In this document: positions 9,549 through 22,394 of the stretch, one piece after another
How the letters are laid out: every line of letters starts with the position of its first letter
Position numbering within the stretch: the first letter of the stretch is position 1
DNA from: Eucommia ulmoides
Taxonomy: Eukaryota; Streptophyta; Magnoliopsida; Garryales; Eucommiaceae
Length of the DNA: 64,000 bases
Reading direction: 5' to 3'
NCBI GenBank assembly: GCA_016647705.1
Contig: CM028327.1
Span: 41,478,517 to 41,542,516, forward strand
Program-made: the position numbers and the translations under genes
The notes under the pieces: model-generated
What the model saw: the letters and a program-made list of their open reading frames with translations, nothing else
The model's database searches: none
Told to the model about the DNA's origin: nothing

Positions 9549-11511
9549 GAAAATAATGCAACAAATACAAGCCCCCAAGACAAGTGGTTCAAGAGCATGA
9601 TGGTGGTCATGCTCCATCATTCATAGGAGATATGTTACAATTAGTATAATGCACAAGACTGTAGTCCCTGCAATGAACTTCCTAGGAATTCTTTCCCCAC
9701 TCGCTTTCATGCTCCTGTTGATACATATCTGAGGCTCATATTACCTCCTATTCATAGAATGCAATTTTAATTGGACAAAGAAACTGGTTTAAAGGGAGCG
9801 TACCTCAAAAATACACGAAAGAGATCGAAAGAGAGCAGAACCCCTCATTTGAACATTTACAAAGAACTAAGACTCTTTGCCTTGAGAATCATCCAAAGAA
9901 CCATAACTCACATAGAGAGATTTTCTCTTCGACTGCATAAAATATTTTTTTAACTAAAAACAAGGCTATAGATATGTAGAGCTCAAATAAAATTTCATGT
10001 ACACCAAGTATGTGACAGTCACCAACAGCAGGTAGCTTGAGAATTCAAGTCGGCATTTCTTGTCAAACCGCAAGAGCTTGCATCAAAAGGGAAATTTCCA
10101 GTCACTCCCTGTTCTAATAAAAAATTGACCCATTGAAAATTCAATATAGAAAGTGATAGAGCGAGGAATAGTCAACAGAAAATAGTTCGGATAATTCCCA
10201 CTCGATTTTGTCTTGCAATCTTAAGTTTTATTCAAATGGAAAAGGGAAAGACTGAAATTGTAGAAACCCAATTGGCCTAACTCACTCTCAAAAGACGCCT
10301 TGGAAGAGGAGGATTACCCCTAGACTCATATATAGGTCAGGATCAGCTAACACAAGCGATGTGGGATTCAACACGCCCCCTCACGCGCAGGGTGGACTTT
10401 GACAAACCACTGTGAACGGATCTCGGAGGGTCCAACATCAATGTGGGATTCAACAAAAACCATAATATGGGACATCAAATCTAACATTTATGTGTTGATG
10501 TCATCAACTTTTGTCATTGCAGTCATCCTACAACTGGAGGAACTCTAATCCAAACAAATGGTACCAAAACCATGTTGAGATATGTGGGAATTACTCCTTA
10601 AATTCTCAGAATTAGAAATCCTAGGCCAGCATACCGCATGGATTTAAAACCCCATGGAAGGAAATAGAATTTAAGCAAGAAATATAACAGAGCATGCTGA
10701 GGTGCCCATGATTTCATGAACGACAATATCCGTCCAATCACTGAAAGGAAGGCCAAGCCTACTCTCACTCCAAAAGAGAGGAAAACTGCTAGCTTTGTAA
10801 GCCCATTGCAATATAGAAAGATTATACAAGTAAAAAAATGCACTGCATGATTTTTCCTCAACTTCGGCATAACCATCAATATGGGTAAGGTTAGTATATC
10901 ATAAAGTACTGATTTATTATAGACTCATAGAAATGGGAAGTAGATAAAACAACTTGATCCGGAGATCTTTAATGTCATGAAAGCACCAGCTTCAGGTTCG
11001 AAGCTAGCAACTGATCATCTTTGCTGGAAAGTCAACAAAAAGGCAAACCTTACTCCCAGGGACCTGAGTAACTTGGGAAAGAAGTATATCCTCGGAACGA
11101 TTATTTAAAGCAAGTTTCAGAACAGGCTTAAAAACAGGAAAAATAATCCTGTTTTTTATATCAATTATACATTCATAAAATAACAATAAAGAAAAAGAGA
11201 AAAAGAAGAACAGAATGCAGCGGATTTTTTATTTAAAACAATACATTCATATATGCCTTACAGATCATGATACCTCACACAAACACAGCCACATACAACA
11301 CAACAGAAGTGATAGTAATAAAAAGGGCATGAAAAATATACGGCCAACAATGTCCTTGTGAGATAATCCAGTTTCAGCTACGAACCATAATCGAATGATT
11401 CTTTGTCGCTCGGAAAGGCTTCATTTTCACCGTAGAACTAAACGCATAAGAACCCAATCAGGAGCATCAAGTTTCCAAAATTTACTTTTTAAATGTCCAT
11501 TTGAACTCCTC
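9549..11511. other. Spacer between the chromovirus and GRAS copy 2
   Basis: No gene is recognised. The only defined element is a solo unit of the TRIM-like repeat (10257-10455). The rest is AT-rich sequence, including the 3' flank of the next GRAS gene. A 93-codon minus-strand frame at 10598-10879 is hydrophobic but has no family signature. Confidence 0.55.
10257..10455 (-). repeat. Solo TRIM-like LTR unit
   Basis: A well-preserved single copy of the dispersed repeat, with the TATA segment (CATATATAGG context), the GTGGGATTCAACACGCC block and the GACTTTGACAAACCACTG block. No PBS lies next to it, which is what a solo LTR would look like. Confidence 0.62.
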
Positions 11512-13233
11512 TTATACGAATTTCCAAGCTGAAAGAGAATGAAGAGGGGTTCTCTTCCACCCCATAAGTAGGGATTTTCCATCCATATCAAGCGTACAAG
11601 AACTCCAACAATCGAATGTCTTAGCCACCAGGTTTGCTTGATACAAGGCTGATTCACTCAGTTCTATCTCCACCATCCCAAATCGTGAAAAAAAAGCCTT
11701 CCAGACACTAATCTTGACATGCCGAATTGTTCTTTCCTCTCCCTCAGAGGCCACATAATTTCGAATTCCATTCCCAAAAAAGTTCGACTCGACAGTCAAT
11801 CTATTCGAATCATCCCTTTCCATACAATCTTCAAGGCAATCAAAGTATGCCCCGTGAAAGAAAAGGGTCTCAATAAAACGTTTCACAAAAACCGGAGAGT
11901 TAAGGCTTGCTTCAACTTCAAAGACCACCATTACAATTGGATTAATGTTTCTGATCACTCTCATTAAATGATCCAGCTCCTTTGGCTTTTGAATCATGGT
12001 CCTAAAAAAAAAAGAAGAGTAGACAGCAACAGTCTCCTCAGCCTCTACTTCAAAGAGATTTTCATTTAGGTCTAACATGTTCGATACTATAACTATCTTG
12101 ATAGACAAGGGAAGGCTCAGGGTCTGGGCAAAGCTTTCCAACCTCTTACATGTCTCCTCAATTTTTGGCCTTGATTTAGTTCCAACAGCAGTTATCGTCA
12201 GCTGCTCTAAAGGGGCATCATGTCGAGCAGCAAGTGCTTGCATTAAGATTGTACACACCATCCCGTTCCTAATTTCGAGGTCAATAAAATGAATCCTGTT
12301 TGCGTTGCCTAAACTGTCCATGATGGCTTGCATTCCAGTGAATTCACCAATTTGACCAAATGGGATGTTCTTATGACATGCAAGAGAGGCGGAGTTTGGG
12401 CTCCTCATTGCCTCGTCAGAATCAAATGACTGTTTCTTCCCCAAACCTTTGGACGTAATTCTTCCTGTTTCTTTATCAACCTTCTCTCGAAGAGCTTCAG
12501 AGAAATAGTAAACTAACCGTTGAATAGGAGTTCCTTTATCGGAGGACGAATCATCACACTGATCAAGTAGCTTGCTTGCACGGACAAACTGTTGCTGTCC
12601 AACCATCTCAGCTGAGACTAGAAGACATCGGACAAGTTCGACATCTTTAGTCACCTCATCTGAAAGACCGAAAAAAGAACTAGCAAATGGATGGCTAAAC
12701 ACAGAGAGATCATCTACACTTGGGGAATGAGATTGGATGAATATCTCTCCAGCTAACCTTAGAATTGCATCAGTTGATTGCTTTTGGCCAACCATCTTAG
12801 TGCGTTCCGTATCATGGCTTGGCAAATTTATCTTCTCCTCCTTCAATCGTTTCAACCTATTTTCATAGTCTTGAAGCATCCTAAGTGATTCAGAAGGGAA
12901 TATGTACCCCTTCTCATTCTTTGTTTTATTCGCCTCCAAAGTTCGAGACTGGATACTGAGAATCTTTGCAATGTCATCACGACACAACTGAAATGGTGGA
13001 GAAAGGACATCGAAGCATGAATCGTTCAAGCTCCTAAAGTTGGTGAACAATTGTAGCTGTTGTTCTTGTTGATAATTTAACAGCTGGATTCTTTCCTCAG
13101 CTGTATCATCTTGAGAGGACCTTCGTTCAGAGCAAAAGGAATTAATTTCCCCCGTGTCTCTCAAGTATGTTGTTCTGCATTCTGCAATATTCTCTCCTTC
13201 TCCGAGCCCAACACCCTTGGAAGAACTATACAT
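11512..13233 (-). CDS. GRAS-family transcriptional regulator, copy 2
   Basis: 573 codons with a complete GRAS domain: VHIID-type core IHFIDLEI (314-321), a PFYRE-region block (NENLFEVEAEETVAVYS) and a C-terminal SAW end (SLSAWKF). The N-terminal extension of about 150 residues contains an INSFCSER segment and a Gln-rich YQQEQQLQLF stretch. Both are shared with copy 3, so the two are closer to each other than to copy 1. The start is uncertain. Copy 3 extends further upstream in a matching way (GVSDKCSSSKG against GVPDMYSSSKG), and the frame here continues upstream without another ATG until a stop. The methionine may therefore be a secondary start after loss of the original one. Expected to act in the nucleus as a co-regulator; targets unknown. 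Confidence 0.9.
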   Translation of the reverse strand: MYSSSKGVGLGEGENIAECRTTYLRDTGEINSFCSERRSSQDDTAEERIQLLNYQQEQQLQLFTNFRSLNDSCFDVLSPPFQLCRDDIAKILSIQSRTLEANKTKNEKGYIFPSESLRMLQDYENRLKRLKEEKINLPSHDTERTKMVGQKQSTDAILRLAGEIFIQSHSPSVDDLSVFSHPFASSFFGLSDEVTKDVELVRCLLVSAEMVGQQQFVRASKLLDQCDDSSSDKGTPIQRLVYYFSEALREKVDKETGRITSKGLGKKQSFDSDEAMRSPNSASLACHKNIPFGQIGEFTGMQAIMDSLGNANRIHFIDLEIRNGMVCTILMQALAARHDAPLEQLTITAVGTKSRPKIEETCKRLESFAQTLSLPLSIKIVIVSNMLDLNENLFEVEAEETVAVYSSFFFRTMIQKPKELDHLMRVIRNINPIVMVVFEVEASLNSPVFVKRFIETLFFHGAYFDCLEDCMERDDSNRLTVESNFFGNGIRNYVASEGEERTIRHVKISVWKAFFSRFGMVEIELSESALYQANLVAKTFDCWSSCTLDMDGKSLLMGWKRTPLHSLSAWKFV

Positions 13234-15518
13234 ATCAGGTACTCCAAAAAAAATTAAGGCCCTCGAAATTCAGACCAGATTCCATACAACCAGAAACCTT
13301 AACAAGATATAACTTCAATTCTAAAGAGTATATTCTACTAATGGTCTTAGTATTGACCATCTCTGAAGGTACATCCGTATTCATACAACATTAGAAAGGT
13401 TGTCAATTACTTTGCCATGAATTTCTACTAGACAGAGACAATTTCGCAATATAAATAAAGTATTATTGTCATATTCCATTGTCTAAAAACACCAATAATT
13501 ACAAACTCCAATACCGATATGTTCAATGTCATCAATCACTCTGCCTGAACCAGGACAACCTAGGATCTTAAAATACAAATCTTTTGGGATTTGGGCTGTG
13601 TATATATTTCTTTAAAGAATTCTAATGACATAAAACAATCATTTAGTTGGCATATTCAGGAGAACTTCCCAACAAAATTAGTTGGGAAATTCAGCCCCAG
13701 ACAAGACGAAGACTCATACCTGTTTTCTGCTGTTTTGCTTTGTTTTTCTTTACGGTGAAGAATTTGAGAAACTTGGTTTAATCCCATGTATTAATCCAGT
13801 AAAAGATATCTAAGTGTCTTTGCGCCATCTTATATTCCTATATTCTTTGTCGTTAGCATCCGATGAGGGATGCAACCATGATATGTTGTCCAATTACAAC
13901 CTCCACCTGATTAAGACATGAAGTGACCTGTCTGCATTTAGGAAAATAGAAGGATCATAGTTTCTCCCATCTCTTCAATTTCTAGACAACCGACAAGAAC
14001 AAAATAAGTAAAGCACAAACATGAATGGTTTATAGTATTCAAATGAACAAGAGGATCTATGCAAATAAGACAACAATGAAGATATTATATGAACATTAAA
14101 CATGTATTCAAATCAAATAGTGCATATGTTCATAAAAGAAAAAGACAACAAATAAGAAAACAAAACCTAGGAGACAACAAGAAGTCAACTAGAAGCTTTA
14201 AGTAATGATAATTATAAACAAGATTTTCTTCTTAAGATGACAGATTTGTAGTTATTCAACTTAGGTTGTCATTTTTCTTTTAATTAGAAGCTATTGGGAT
14301 TTATTAGGTTTCGGTGTCACAGATGAGTTCAAGAAAGGTGACTGGGTCGCTGTGGGGCATCCAATTGACCCCACGGGTTCAATTATTTGGTAAACAAATA
14401 GCTGATTATAGTGAATTTCATTAGAACTCCCTCCAGTTAAGTGACATGGATAGACCTCAAAGTCGGAGCAAAGAGAACCTGAAGACATACACTGTATTAG
14501 AACTCATGTTCTAGTTGCTGGCAGATAAAATCAAAAGATAAAACTTTAGGCGTTAAACCCAACAGAGAACAGTTCTCCATTAGATAAAACCATTAGATGC
14601 ATGGACAGCTAATTGTTATATGGAGAGCTAATTGTTTGAGACGAGAACGAGACCACAATAGAAAAATATGAATAATGCTTTCCATTTGATCGTAGAAATC
14701 TAATGGGCCTAACTCACTCTCAAAAAACGCCTTGTAAGATGAGAATTGCCTCTAGGCTTCTATATATAGCTCAGGATCAGGTAACACAAGCGATGTGGGA
14801 TTCAACACACCCCCTCATGCACAATGTAGACTTTGACAAACAACTACGAATAGATATCGAGGAGCCCAACATCAATGTGGAATTCAACACGTCCCCTTAC
14901 GCACAGGGTGGACTTTGACAAACCAATGCGAACGGATATTGGGGGGCCCAACATTGATATGAAATTCAACACGCCCAACATCAGATAAAAAGTCTGCCAC
15001 TGATACCACGTAGAAATCCAATGAGCCTAACTCACTTTTAAAAGACGCCTTGTAAGATGAGGATTGCCTCTAGACTTATATATAGCTCAGGATCAGGTAA
15101 CACAAGCAATGTAGGATTCGACACGCCCCCTCACACGCAGGATGGACTTTGACAAACCATTACGAACAGATATCGGAGAGCCCAACATCAATGTGAAATT
15201 CAACAGATATAAAGGATCCTAGTCTTTAGGTGAAAAAAGAAGTTAGGAACAGCTGGAAAAAGAAAAAATGCGCTGAAGTCCAAGGAAAGGAATCTTTTCA
15301 CATAGAACATATCCACAATTTAATCAACATCCTAAAAGACTCTGATGAACATCTCAGAGAAGCACAATATTCGCAATTCATAACAAACTCTTTCACACTT
15401 TTAAACCTTACATGGAGAGAAGCACATGCATTGAGTCAGATAAATAACTTCACACATAATTCAAACAGATGATTCTATGGAATGTTTAGGTTAAAGCTTC
15501 AAATGATTTCATTTTCTC
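13234..15518. other. Spacer between GRAS copies 2 and 3
   Basis: AT-rich, with the upstream region of copy 2 and the downstream flank of copy 3. The one defined element is the two-unit TRIM-like array at 14691-15206. No exon could be supported. Confidence 0.5.
14691..15206 (-). repeat. TRIM-like array, two units plus a PBS-like site
   Basis: Two units of the dispersed repeat flank a PBS-like site (reverse complement of about 14994-15010, TGGTATCAGTGGC on the minus strand, close to the initiator methionine tRNA complement). Both units carry TATATATAGCTCAGGATCAG on the plus strand, which read on the minus strand is a TATA box in the LTR sense direction. Confidence 0.65.
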
Positions 15519-17291
15519 TCAGAGGAATTTCCAAGTAGAAAGTGACTGATGCGGTGTTCCCTTCCACCCAATGATCAGGCATTTTCCATCCACATCAAGT
15601 GTGCAAGAACTTCCACAAGGGAAGTTTTTAAGCACCAGACTTGCTTGATACAAGGATAGCATGCTTAGCTTCATCTCCACCATACCAAACTGGGCAAAAA
15701 ATGCCCTCCAGACATTCATATTTACGTGGCGAGTCGTCCTTGCCTCTCCTTCAGCTGACACAATGTTCCTTATTGCCTCACCAAAGAAGGATGATTCTAA
15801 GATCTTTCTGTTTGGTTCATCATGACCCAAACAATCTTTGAGGGAATCGAAAATAGCCCCAAAGAAGAACAACGCTTCAACGAAACGGTTCACGAAAACT
15901 GGTGAATTACAATTTCCATCAACTTCAATGACAGACATTACACAAGGATTAATAATTCTAATCACCCTCATCAAACATTCGAGCCGATCTGGCCAGGCAA
16001 GCATGCTCCTTAGCACGTATGGCGAGTAGACTGCTACTGCTTCCTCATGATCCAGCTCAAAAAGGTCTTCACTGAGATCTAGCATGTCTGCTACCACAAC
16101 TACTTTGAAAGAGAAAGGTATGTTCATGGACTCAGCAAAACTGATTAACCACTTACCAGTAGCCTCGATCTTCGATTTTGACTTGGTTCCAACAGCAGTT
16201 ACCTTCAGATGCTCAAGGGGACATCCACCTCGAGCAGCAAGTGCTCGCATTAGAACCGCGCAATGAACCCCACACCTGATCTCAAGATCAATCATATGGA
16301 CCTTTTTTGCCTCCGCTACGTTATCAACTATGGCTTGAATTGCAGTGAATATGCCGACTTGTGTGAAAGGTAGTGCTTGGTAAAATGCAATGACAGCAGG
16401 GTCTGGACTCATAGATGCCACGTCAACATCAAATAACTGCTTCTTTACCGAGCCCTTTGACGTACTTCTCCCTGTTTCTTTTTCGATCTTCTCTCTAAGA
16501 GATTCAGAAAAGTAGTAAACCAACCTTTGAACAGGATTTCCTTTTTCGGAAGACAAATCATCACATTGGTCAAGGAGCTTACTTGCACGATCAAACTGCT
16601 GATGCCCAACTTTCTCAGCTGAAGCCAGAAGACACTGGACAAGTTCCACGTCTTTAGTCTCCTCATCAGAAAGGCCCAACAACGAACTAGCAAATGGGTG
16701 ACCAATCATGGAGAGGTCCTGTACATTTTGGGCATGGAATTGGATGAAATTCTCTCCGGCTAACCTCAAAATTGCACCAGTCCATAGTTTCCGGTCGCTT
16801 GCCTCAGTGCATGTTGTACCATAGTTTGGCACACATATATTATCCCCATTCAATCGCCTCAACCTGTTTTGATAGTTGCTAAGAATATTAAATGATGATA
16901 GGGGTGGCTTTTCCTTCTTTTCTTCAACAACATCCATAGTTTCAGATAGTGTACCACTACCAACAAGCTTTGTAATATCATCCTGGCACAAATGCAACGG
17001 TGGAGAGACAACATCATAATATAAATCATCTAAACTCCCAAAATGGGTAAACAATTGTTGTTCCCGTTGATACTTTGACAACAAGGTTCCTTCCTCAGCT
17101 GTGTGATCTTGATTGAACCCACGGTCGGAACAAAATGAATAAACATCCCCTGAATCTCCCCAATATTCTGTACTGGAAGAGTGAGAGTGTTTCAGAATGT
17201 TCCTTCCGTCATCACTTCCAAGACCCTTAGAACTACTACACTTATCAGAAACTCCACCAAAATTCTCAGAATGGAACATTTTGCCAATCAA
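15519..17291 (-). CDS. GRAS-family transcriptional regulator, copy 3
   Basis: 590 codons with a complete GRAS domain: VHIID-type core VHMIDLEI (331-338), a PFYRE-region block (SEDLFELDHEEAVAVYS) and a C-terminal SLSTWKFL in place of SLSAWKF. The N-terminal region (SSKGLGSDDGRN, then VYSFCSDRG and REQQLFTHFGSLDD) is homologous to copy 2. A second in-frame ATG at codon 5 (MFHSEN) could be the real start. It is the longest and apparently best-preserved member of the trio, with no internal stop or frameshift. No DELLA motif is seen. Co-orientation and similarity indicate tandem duplication. Confidence 0.9.
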   Translation of the reverse strand: MIGKMFHSENFGGVSDKCSSSKGLGSDDGRNILKHSHSSSTEYWGDSGDVYSFCSDRGFNQDHTAEEGTLLSKYQREQQLFTHFGSLDDLYYDVVSPPLHLCQDDITKLVGSGTLSETMDVVEEKKEKPPLSSFNILSNYQNRLRRLNGDNICVPNYGTTCTEASDRKLWTGAILRLAGENFIQFHAQNVQDLSMIGHPFASSLLGLSDEETKDVELVQCLLASAEKVGHQQFDRASKLLDQCDDLSSEKGNPVQRLVYYFSESLREKIEKETGRSTSKGSVKKQLFDVDVASMSPDPAVIAFYQALPFTQVGIFTAIQAIVDNVAEAKKVHMIDLEIRCGVHCAVLMRALAARGGCPLEHLKVTAVGTKSKSKIEATGKWLISFAESMNIPFSFKVVVVADMLDLSEDLFELDHEEAVAVYSPYVLRSMLAWPDRLECLMRVIRIINPCVMSVIEVDGNCNSPVFVNRFVEALFFFGAIFDSLKDCLGHDEPNRKILESSFFGEAIRNIVSAEGEARTTRHVNMNVWRAFFAQFGMVEMKLSMLSLYQASLVLKNFPCGSSCTLDVDGKCLIIGWKGTPHQSLSTWKFL

Positions 17292-20200
17292 CTCAATATC
17301 TAAACTTACCAGAAATCTTTATAGAGAAATCACTTCAATGGGCATATTATGTTAATCCTACCCGTTTAGCAAATTCATGGACTGTAAGAACTACAAAGGC
17401 TGTCAAGTATTATATCATATGTTCCTTACTGATGGAGACCATTTCACAATTTAATAACATAGTTGGCATAATCTAACACCCGATACCATTGACAAATTGT
17501 AAATTCAAACAGGTTTGATATTATCGCTCTGCCTGCACTGTGTCGAGCTATTATCAAACAAGAATATCATTGGAATTTGCGACATTTTATATTTTAATAT
17601 ATGAATTTTTTTACTCGCACAAAAAACAAATCATTATAATCGAAACAGTAATAGACAGATTCAGATGAACTTCCAGCTTAAATCTAAGGAAAAAAATCGA
17701 ACAGTTCGTAGGGAGTGGAGTTCTCCAGTGCTATGAAAATGAAACGGAACAATGTTCTTTCCATTTGCTTCCGTTTTCAAGGCATCCAAACAATATGTGA
17801 AATCAAGACAAAATTTAAACAATCAATTGACTATTATATTCAAATCCACGACAAGAACTACGTATACAAGATAATATAATTTAAGGAGCATGTCTTCAAA
17901 TTAAAAAACTGCAAATCTTCATCTGATCATCTTCACGTAAAAAAGTTCAGATTACGAGATAATTGAAGAACTCATACATAACAAGAAGGCACCTGTGACC
18001 GTGGAGATTCAAATGTGTGACAAACTGTGATTCTTCGCGAATGCATGAGGATTCAAATTCATTTGATTTTCGAAGTTGGCGATGTTGATTTTTGAATTTG
18101 GATCGAATTGGGTTGGTGTTTTATGCGAGGAAATACACAATAAATAACAAAATGATAAATGTGCCCAAATGTTAATACATACTAGGTGAGTCCAGCCCAA
18201 TAATTATCAATTATACTCTTTCTGGCACTAATACTGAGTTATTGTAATATATAAAAATTAATATAATTTTTTGCACTGCATATAATAATTTTTAACTTTT
18301 GACAGTAATTCTAGACTTTTGAAAAAATTATCGTATCTTGTAGACTATATGGACTAAAATTTTAATTTCGTAAATTGATTATCAAAAAAAATTCTCCCAA
18401 AAAAAAGAAAAAACAGATTTAGATTTTTCTGATACACAGATCAAGAGAGAACTGACAAACAATATCAAATTTAACAATCTACATTAAATTTTAAAAAAAA
18501 TATATATATATAGATTTGTGTCTCTTTTATTTCAATTGGAATTTCGGGAAAAAATCTAGAATTTTTCCATATCTTAAACAAGTTGAGAGAATTCTTCTGA
18601 TGATAGTAGTGGTCATACAAGGTAGACGACAAAAATGGTTGCAATTGGTTTGTTTGCAGCATCATCACCGTGCGTGGCAAGAGATGGTGACATCGTCATG
18701 GTGACAATTGTTGTGACGGTAGTGACGAGTTTAGTGGTTCCGCGTGGTAGAGAGAGGGGGTGACAACTAGGGTTTAAAGAAAGGGATTGATTTTATTTTT
18801 AGGGTATTTTTAGAGGGTTAAAAGTCCAGTCTGGCTCTGCCCAGTATTCAAGCCCTACTTCCCGCTTAAGCCGACCCTAAGATCGGTCCAATAATAATTT
18901 TTTCATATGAATTCAAACTAATAATTTGTGAAATATTTATTTATTTATTTATAAAAGAAAAAATCCAGACATAATCAAACAACCCTATTACTCTGCTTGA
19001 TTTTCATACCTATATTGATTAAAAATTAATAAATAAAAATACGAGTTTAAACCAGAGACGCCCCTGCCATTTCAACAAACACCAAGAACACTACTCTTTG
19101 TCATTTTTATAATACATGAGACACCCCTTCTCCTTTCAGTTTGGTTATCCAAGACACCCTCCTCCATCATATTTTATTGACAAAAATATATTCGTAACAT
19201 AATATTTTTTGTTATTTATTTCATATTTTCTAATTTACATTTTCCTCCCAGCATGTTATTAGATGATGGAAAAGGAGTAGAGCCTGAGTCATATACTAAG
19301 TTACTTCGGTACCAACAATTCTTTGATAATATTCTTATAAATTGGAAAGTGAACTTCTTGCAGTAGACAAATACCGTAGGAAAAATAAAGAATTTGTTTA
19401 AAAATTGTTTCTAACCAACTTTCTAAGGCTTCAAATTTATGTGTAAGGTCTAGAAACAGTAACCATTCCATAAAATTTTGGTAATTCTTCTCCCCAATAT
19501 TAAAAAATAAAAAAATCTCATACTAAATAAGACGTCAGTAAATAAATCAAGATGCTCATAAAATTAAAAAAGAAAAAAAGCACAATAAATTTTAGTTAAT
19601 TAAATAAGCGAACGAGGAAATGTAGGATAATAAATACCACAAGAAATGTTAGTAGAAACTTAAAAAACAAGTAGAAAATCCCGTACGATTTTAGCCACAA
19701 TCCAACCAACCGTAGTGGGTTTTACAATCAACGATTAACGAAGACTCTGAGCCAATTGAATACAAAATAAGTCTATGGCCTTTTTATATTTTGTTGTGCT
19801 AGTCGTAAGTTAATGTGTAGAATTCAACCCATGAAATACATCACTAAATATGTTTTTTCTTTTTATATTCAACATTTGAGTGCATTTTCTATACAACTCG
19901 GAACGTGCTTATGCAGAAATAATATTACAAACAATTCGTAAGAGATGATGGAGTTACAATATGTGTTGCACGTGTAGTACTATGGGTATTAGTTGTATTT
20001 GTTTCAATTGGAACTAGGGTATTTTATTATGGACCCCAAGACCCATTACTAATTCATTTTTATATCCATGTAGTCATTTAAGTTTAAGGAAAAAAAATAT
20101 AATTATTAAATTGACATTATTGTTGTACAACAACATTTGCATCCTCGCATTCAATATGTTGTTATTAACATTGTTACTGAGTAGTAACATTTGCATCTCC

Positions 20201-21548
20201 CCATTTATTATGTTACTATTGATGTAGTGAGAGAATATGTATTTGATGAAAGTTGATACACAACAAATTTTGTAAAAGTTATTTTATAGTATTTTCTTAA
20301 AATTTAAATAAATCAATGGATTTTAGTTGGTTTGGGCTCTATTCCTTGGAGCTCATTTTAATATGTTAGACAAAAATGGATGTTAGCCTAAAAAATCCTT
20401 AGATTTAATTGGATTGGTGATGAGGATCCAACTTCAAATTCATGAAATTTGTGAATCTCGTCTAAGAAATAAGGGAAATTGAAATTCATGTTAACAAATA
20501 TCAAATAAGAATTAAATAAACAATTAAAAATAATAATTAATAATGTACATATAAGATCAAATTAATATTACCGAAAGCGAAGCAAACAATTTAAGACAAC
20601 GAAGGATGTTTGACAATTCCTCGTACTTCCAAAAGTCTTGAATTGAATATTTAGCAATTGTGAAACTAATAAAATATTAAAGTATGATATATAAAGAGAG
20701 TTTGAAAGTTGGTCCGGAAGAAATGAAATGAGATGAGATTATTTATAATTTTTTTAAGAGAAATCACAAATGTAATTAAAGGGGGTATAATGTAATTTAA
20801 ATATATCCCTTCACTCTCATATTTTTCCTTTCCCTACAAAAAAAATATGTTTTTCCCCTCCCTCAATCAATAGCTTACCTTTTTGTTAGCTAGGTGAAAA
20901 GACCTAGTAGAGTTTGTTACAACAATAACTATACACTAGTTTTAGACCCACATATAATGCGGGTCTAGAAATAAATTATATTAATATATATTTTTATTTG
21001 AATATTACACATCAAGCACAATTGTTCTTTTTATTTTATATTTAATATTTTATAAGAATTAGAAGTCACTTGTTTTAATATGGTTTGATTGTTGTAAAAT
21101 TCAAATTTCACATGTACAATTGAAGGACTCTACTTACATGACTCTTCAAGGAGTTTATGACAGTGCAATGAACTGGAGTATGAAAGGACATCAAATGAAT
21201 TGGAAACCCAAGAGGCAATTGAGGTGGAGATAATGTGTTAAAATATTGGAGATAGATGAAGAGAACATTTGCATTTAAAACACAAATAAAAAAATCATAA
21301 AATAATTAAAAGAGATAAGAAAAAAATAAATGAAAGAACAAACCCAAATACAAAGAAAAGTGTCTCTAGGAACACCATAAGCTAAAGAATAACAATTCTT
21401 CATCTTCCTTCTTTCATTCTCTAAACTTCTACTTTTAACTATTTTTATTGGATTATTTGCATAAAAAGAATTTTTTTTTCATTACTTCTATCAACACTTA
21501 AATGAGAAACAAATAATATGAGAAAAAAAAAATTTAAATAAAAAGTCC
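17292..21548. other. AT-rich intergenic region, no gene recognised
   Basis: About 4.2 kb without a supportable gene. It includes the upstream region of GRAS copy 3, a local imperfect duplication at about 20118-20225 (a CAACATTTGCATC-type unit, twice) and a possible Helitron-type end near 20935-20966. Most of the rest is low-complexity A/T sequence. Confidence 0.55.
20935..20966 (-). mobile_element. Possible Helitron-like 3' terminus
   Basis: On the minus strand a hairpin (AGACCC ... GGGTCT, stems at 20961-20966 and 20944-20949) is followed four bases later by CTAGT (20935-20939), which fits the CTRRT end of Helitrons. The next base is G rather than the expected T, and no matching 5' TC end was found, so the call is weak. 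Confidence 0.3.
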
Positions 21549-21631
21549 TTTTTTTTTTGTAGAACGGAAATTACAAAAAACGAAAAAAATAAAATAAAAT
21601 AAAAAATAAAACAAGCAAACAAAGAGCAAAA

Positions 21632-22110
21632 CTAAGCTTCCGAGCACACGTCGAAAGTTCTTTTATCCATCTCTTGAAGGAGAATCTCTTCTATATCCGT
21701 ACTTGGCGTATCAAAGATTTTTAGAATGCAATATTCACGAGCTCCTCTTTTGGCCAGAATATCAGCACAACGGTTAGTCTCTCGAGGGGCGAAATGAAGG
21801 GTGTAATCCTTTGAAAAATGAAGTCTATTATACTCCTCAATCAACTCTATAAATCTGTGATTCTCCGAGCATGGGTTATTGATTAAGGAAACAGCTTCAA
21901 CTGCATTGGTATCAACTTGCACTCAAATATAATCTTTATTGGCTGAAATTGTGATTCTTTCGACAATACTCAGTTCCGCTTCCAATGTTGTGCAACAATC
22001 AATATGACCATAGTACCCTACATTCCATGCACCCAAATTATCTCTCAATAGGCCGCCAAAACAGCCTTTGTCTGGGTCGCCTTTCGCGCTATCAACCGTG
22101 TTGAGTTTAA
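21632..22110 (-). pseudogene. LINE RNase H domain
   Basis: The open frame 21632-21922 contains VDTNAVEAVSLIN, a HFAPRETNRCADILAKRGA segment and flanking residues typical of the plant RNase H found at the C-terminus of L1-type LINEs. The frame continues upstream to about 22110 through a stop, with a GCFGGLLRDNLGAWNVGYYG-like start. Acidic catalytic residues appear partly preserved, but the protein is broken. Confidence 0.8.
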
Positions 22111-22394
22111 GGAATCATGTTTTAGGAGGAAACTAAAAAACAGAGGGTCTTTTCATGTCATTTAGGAAATTTTGTTCCAAGAAAGATTTAAAGAGATCTT
22201 GAGAAAAGTTTGCAATTCTCGCAAGAGTTGAGTTCGGAGGATTACAAACTCCTTCAATAATCTCTTTATTTCTATCTTTCTAAATTTTCCAAATTGTACC
22301 AATAAAAAGAAAATAGGAATGATCAAGAACACTACCTTTGAGGTGATTTTTAATCTAAATCCAAATATTAGAAGAAGAATTGTTGTACTTAAAA

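Noticed and set aside
10598..10879. 93-codon hydrophobic minus-strand frame
   Set aside because: No family motif, no splice context and no start context. Likely chance.
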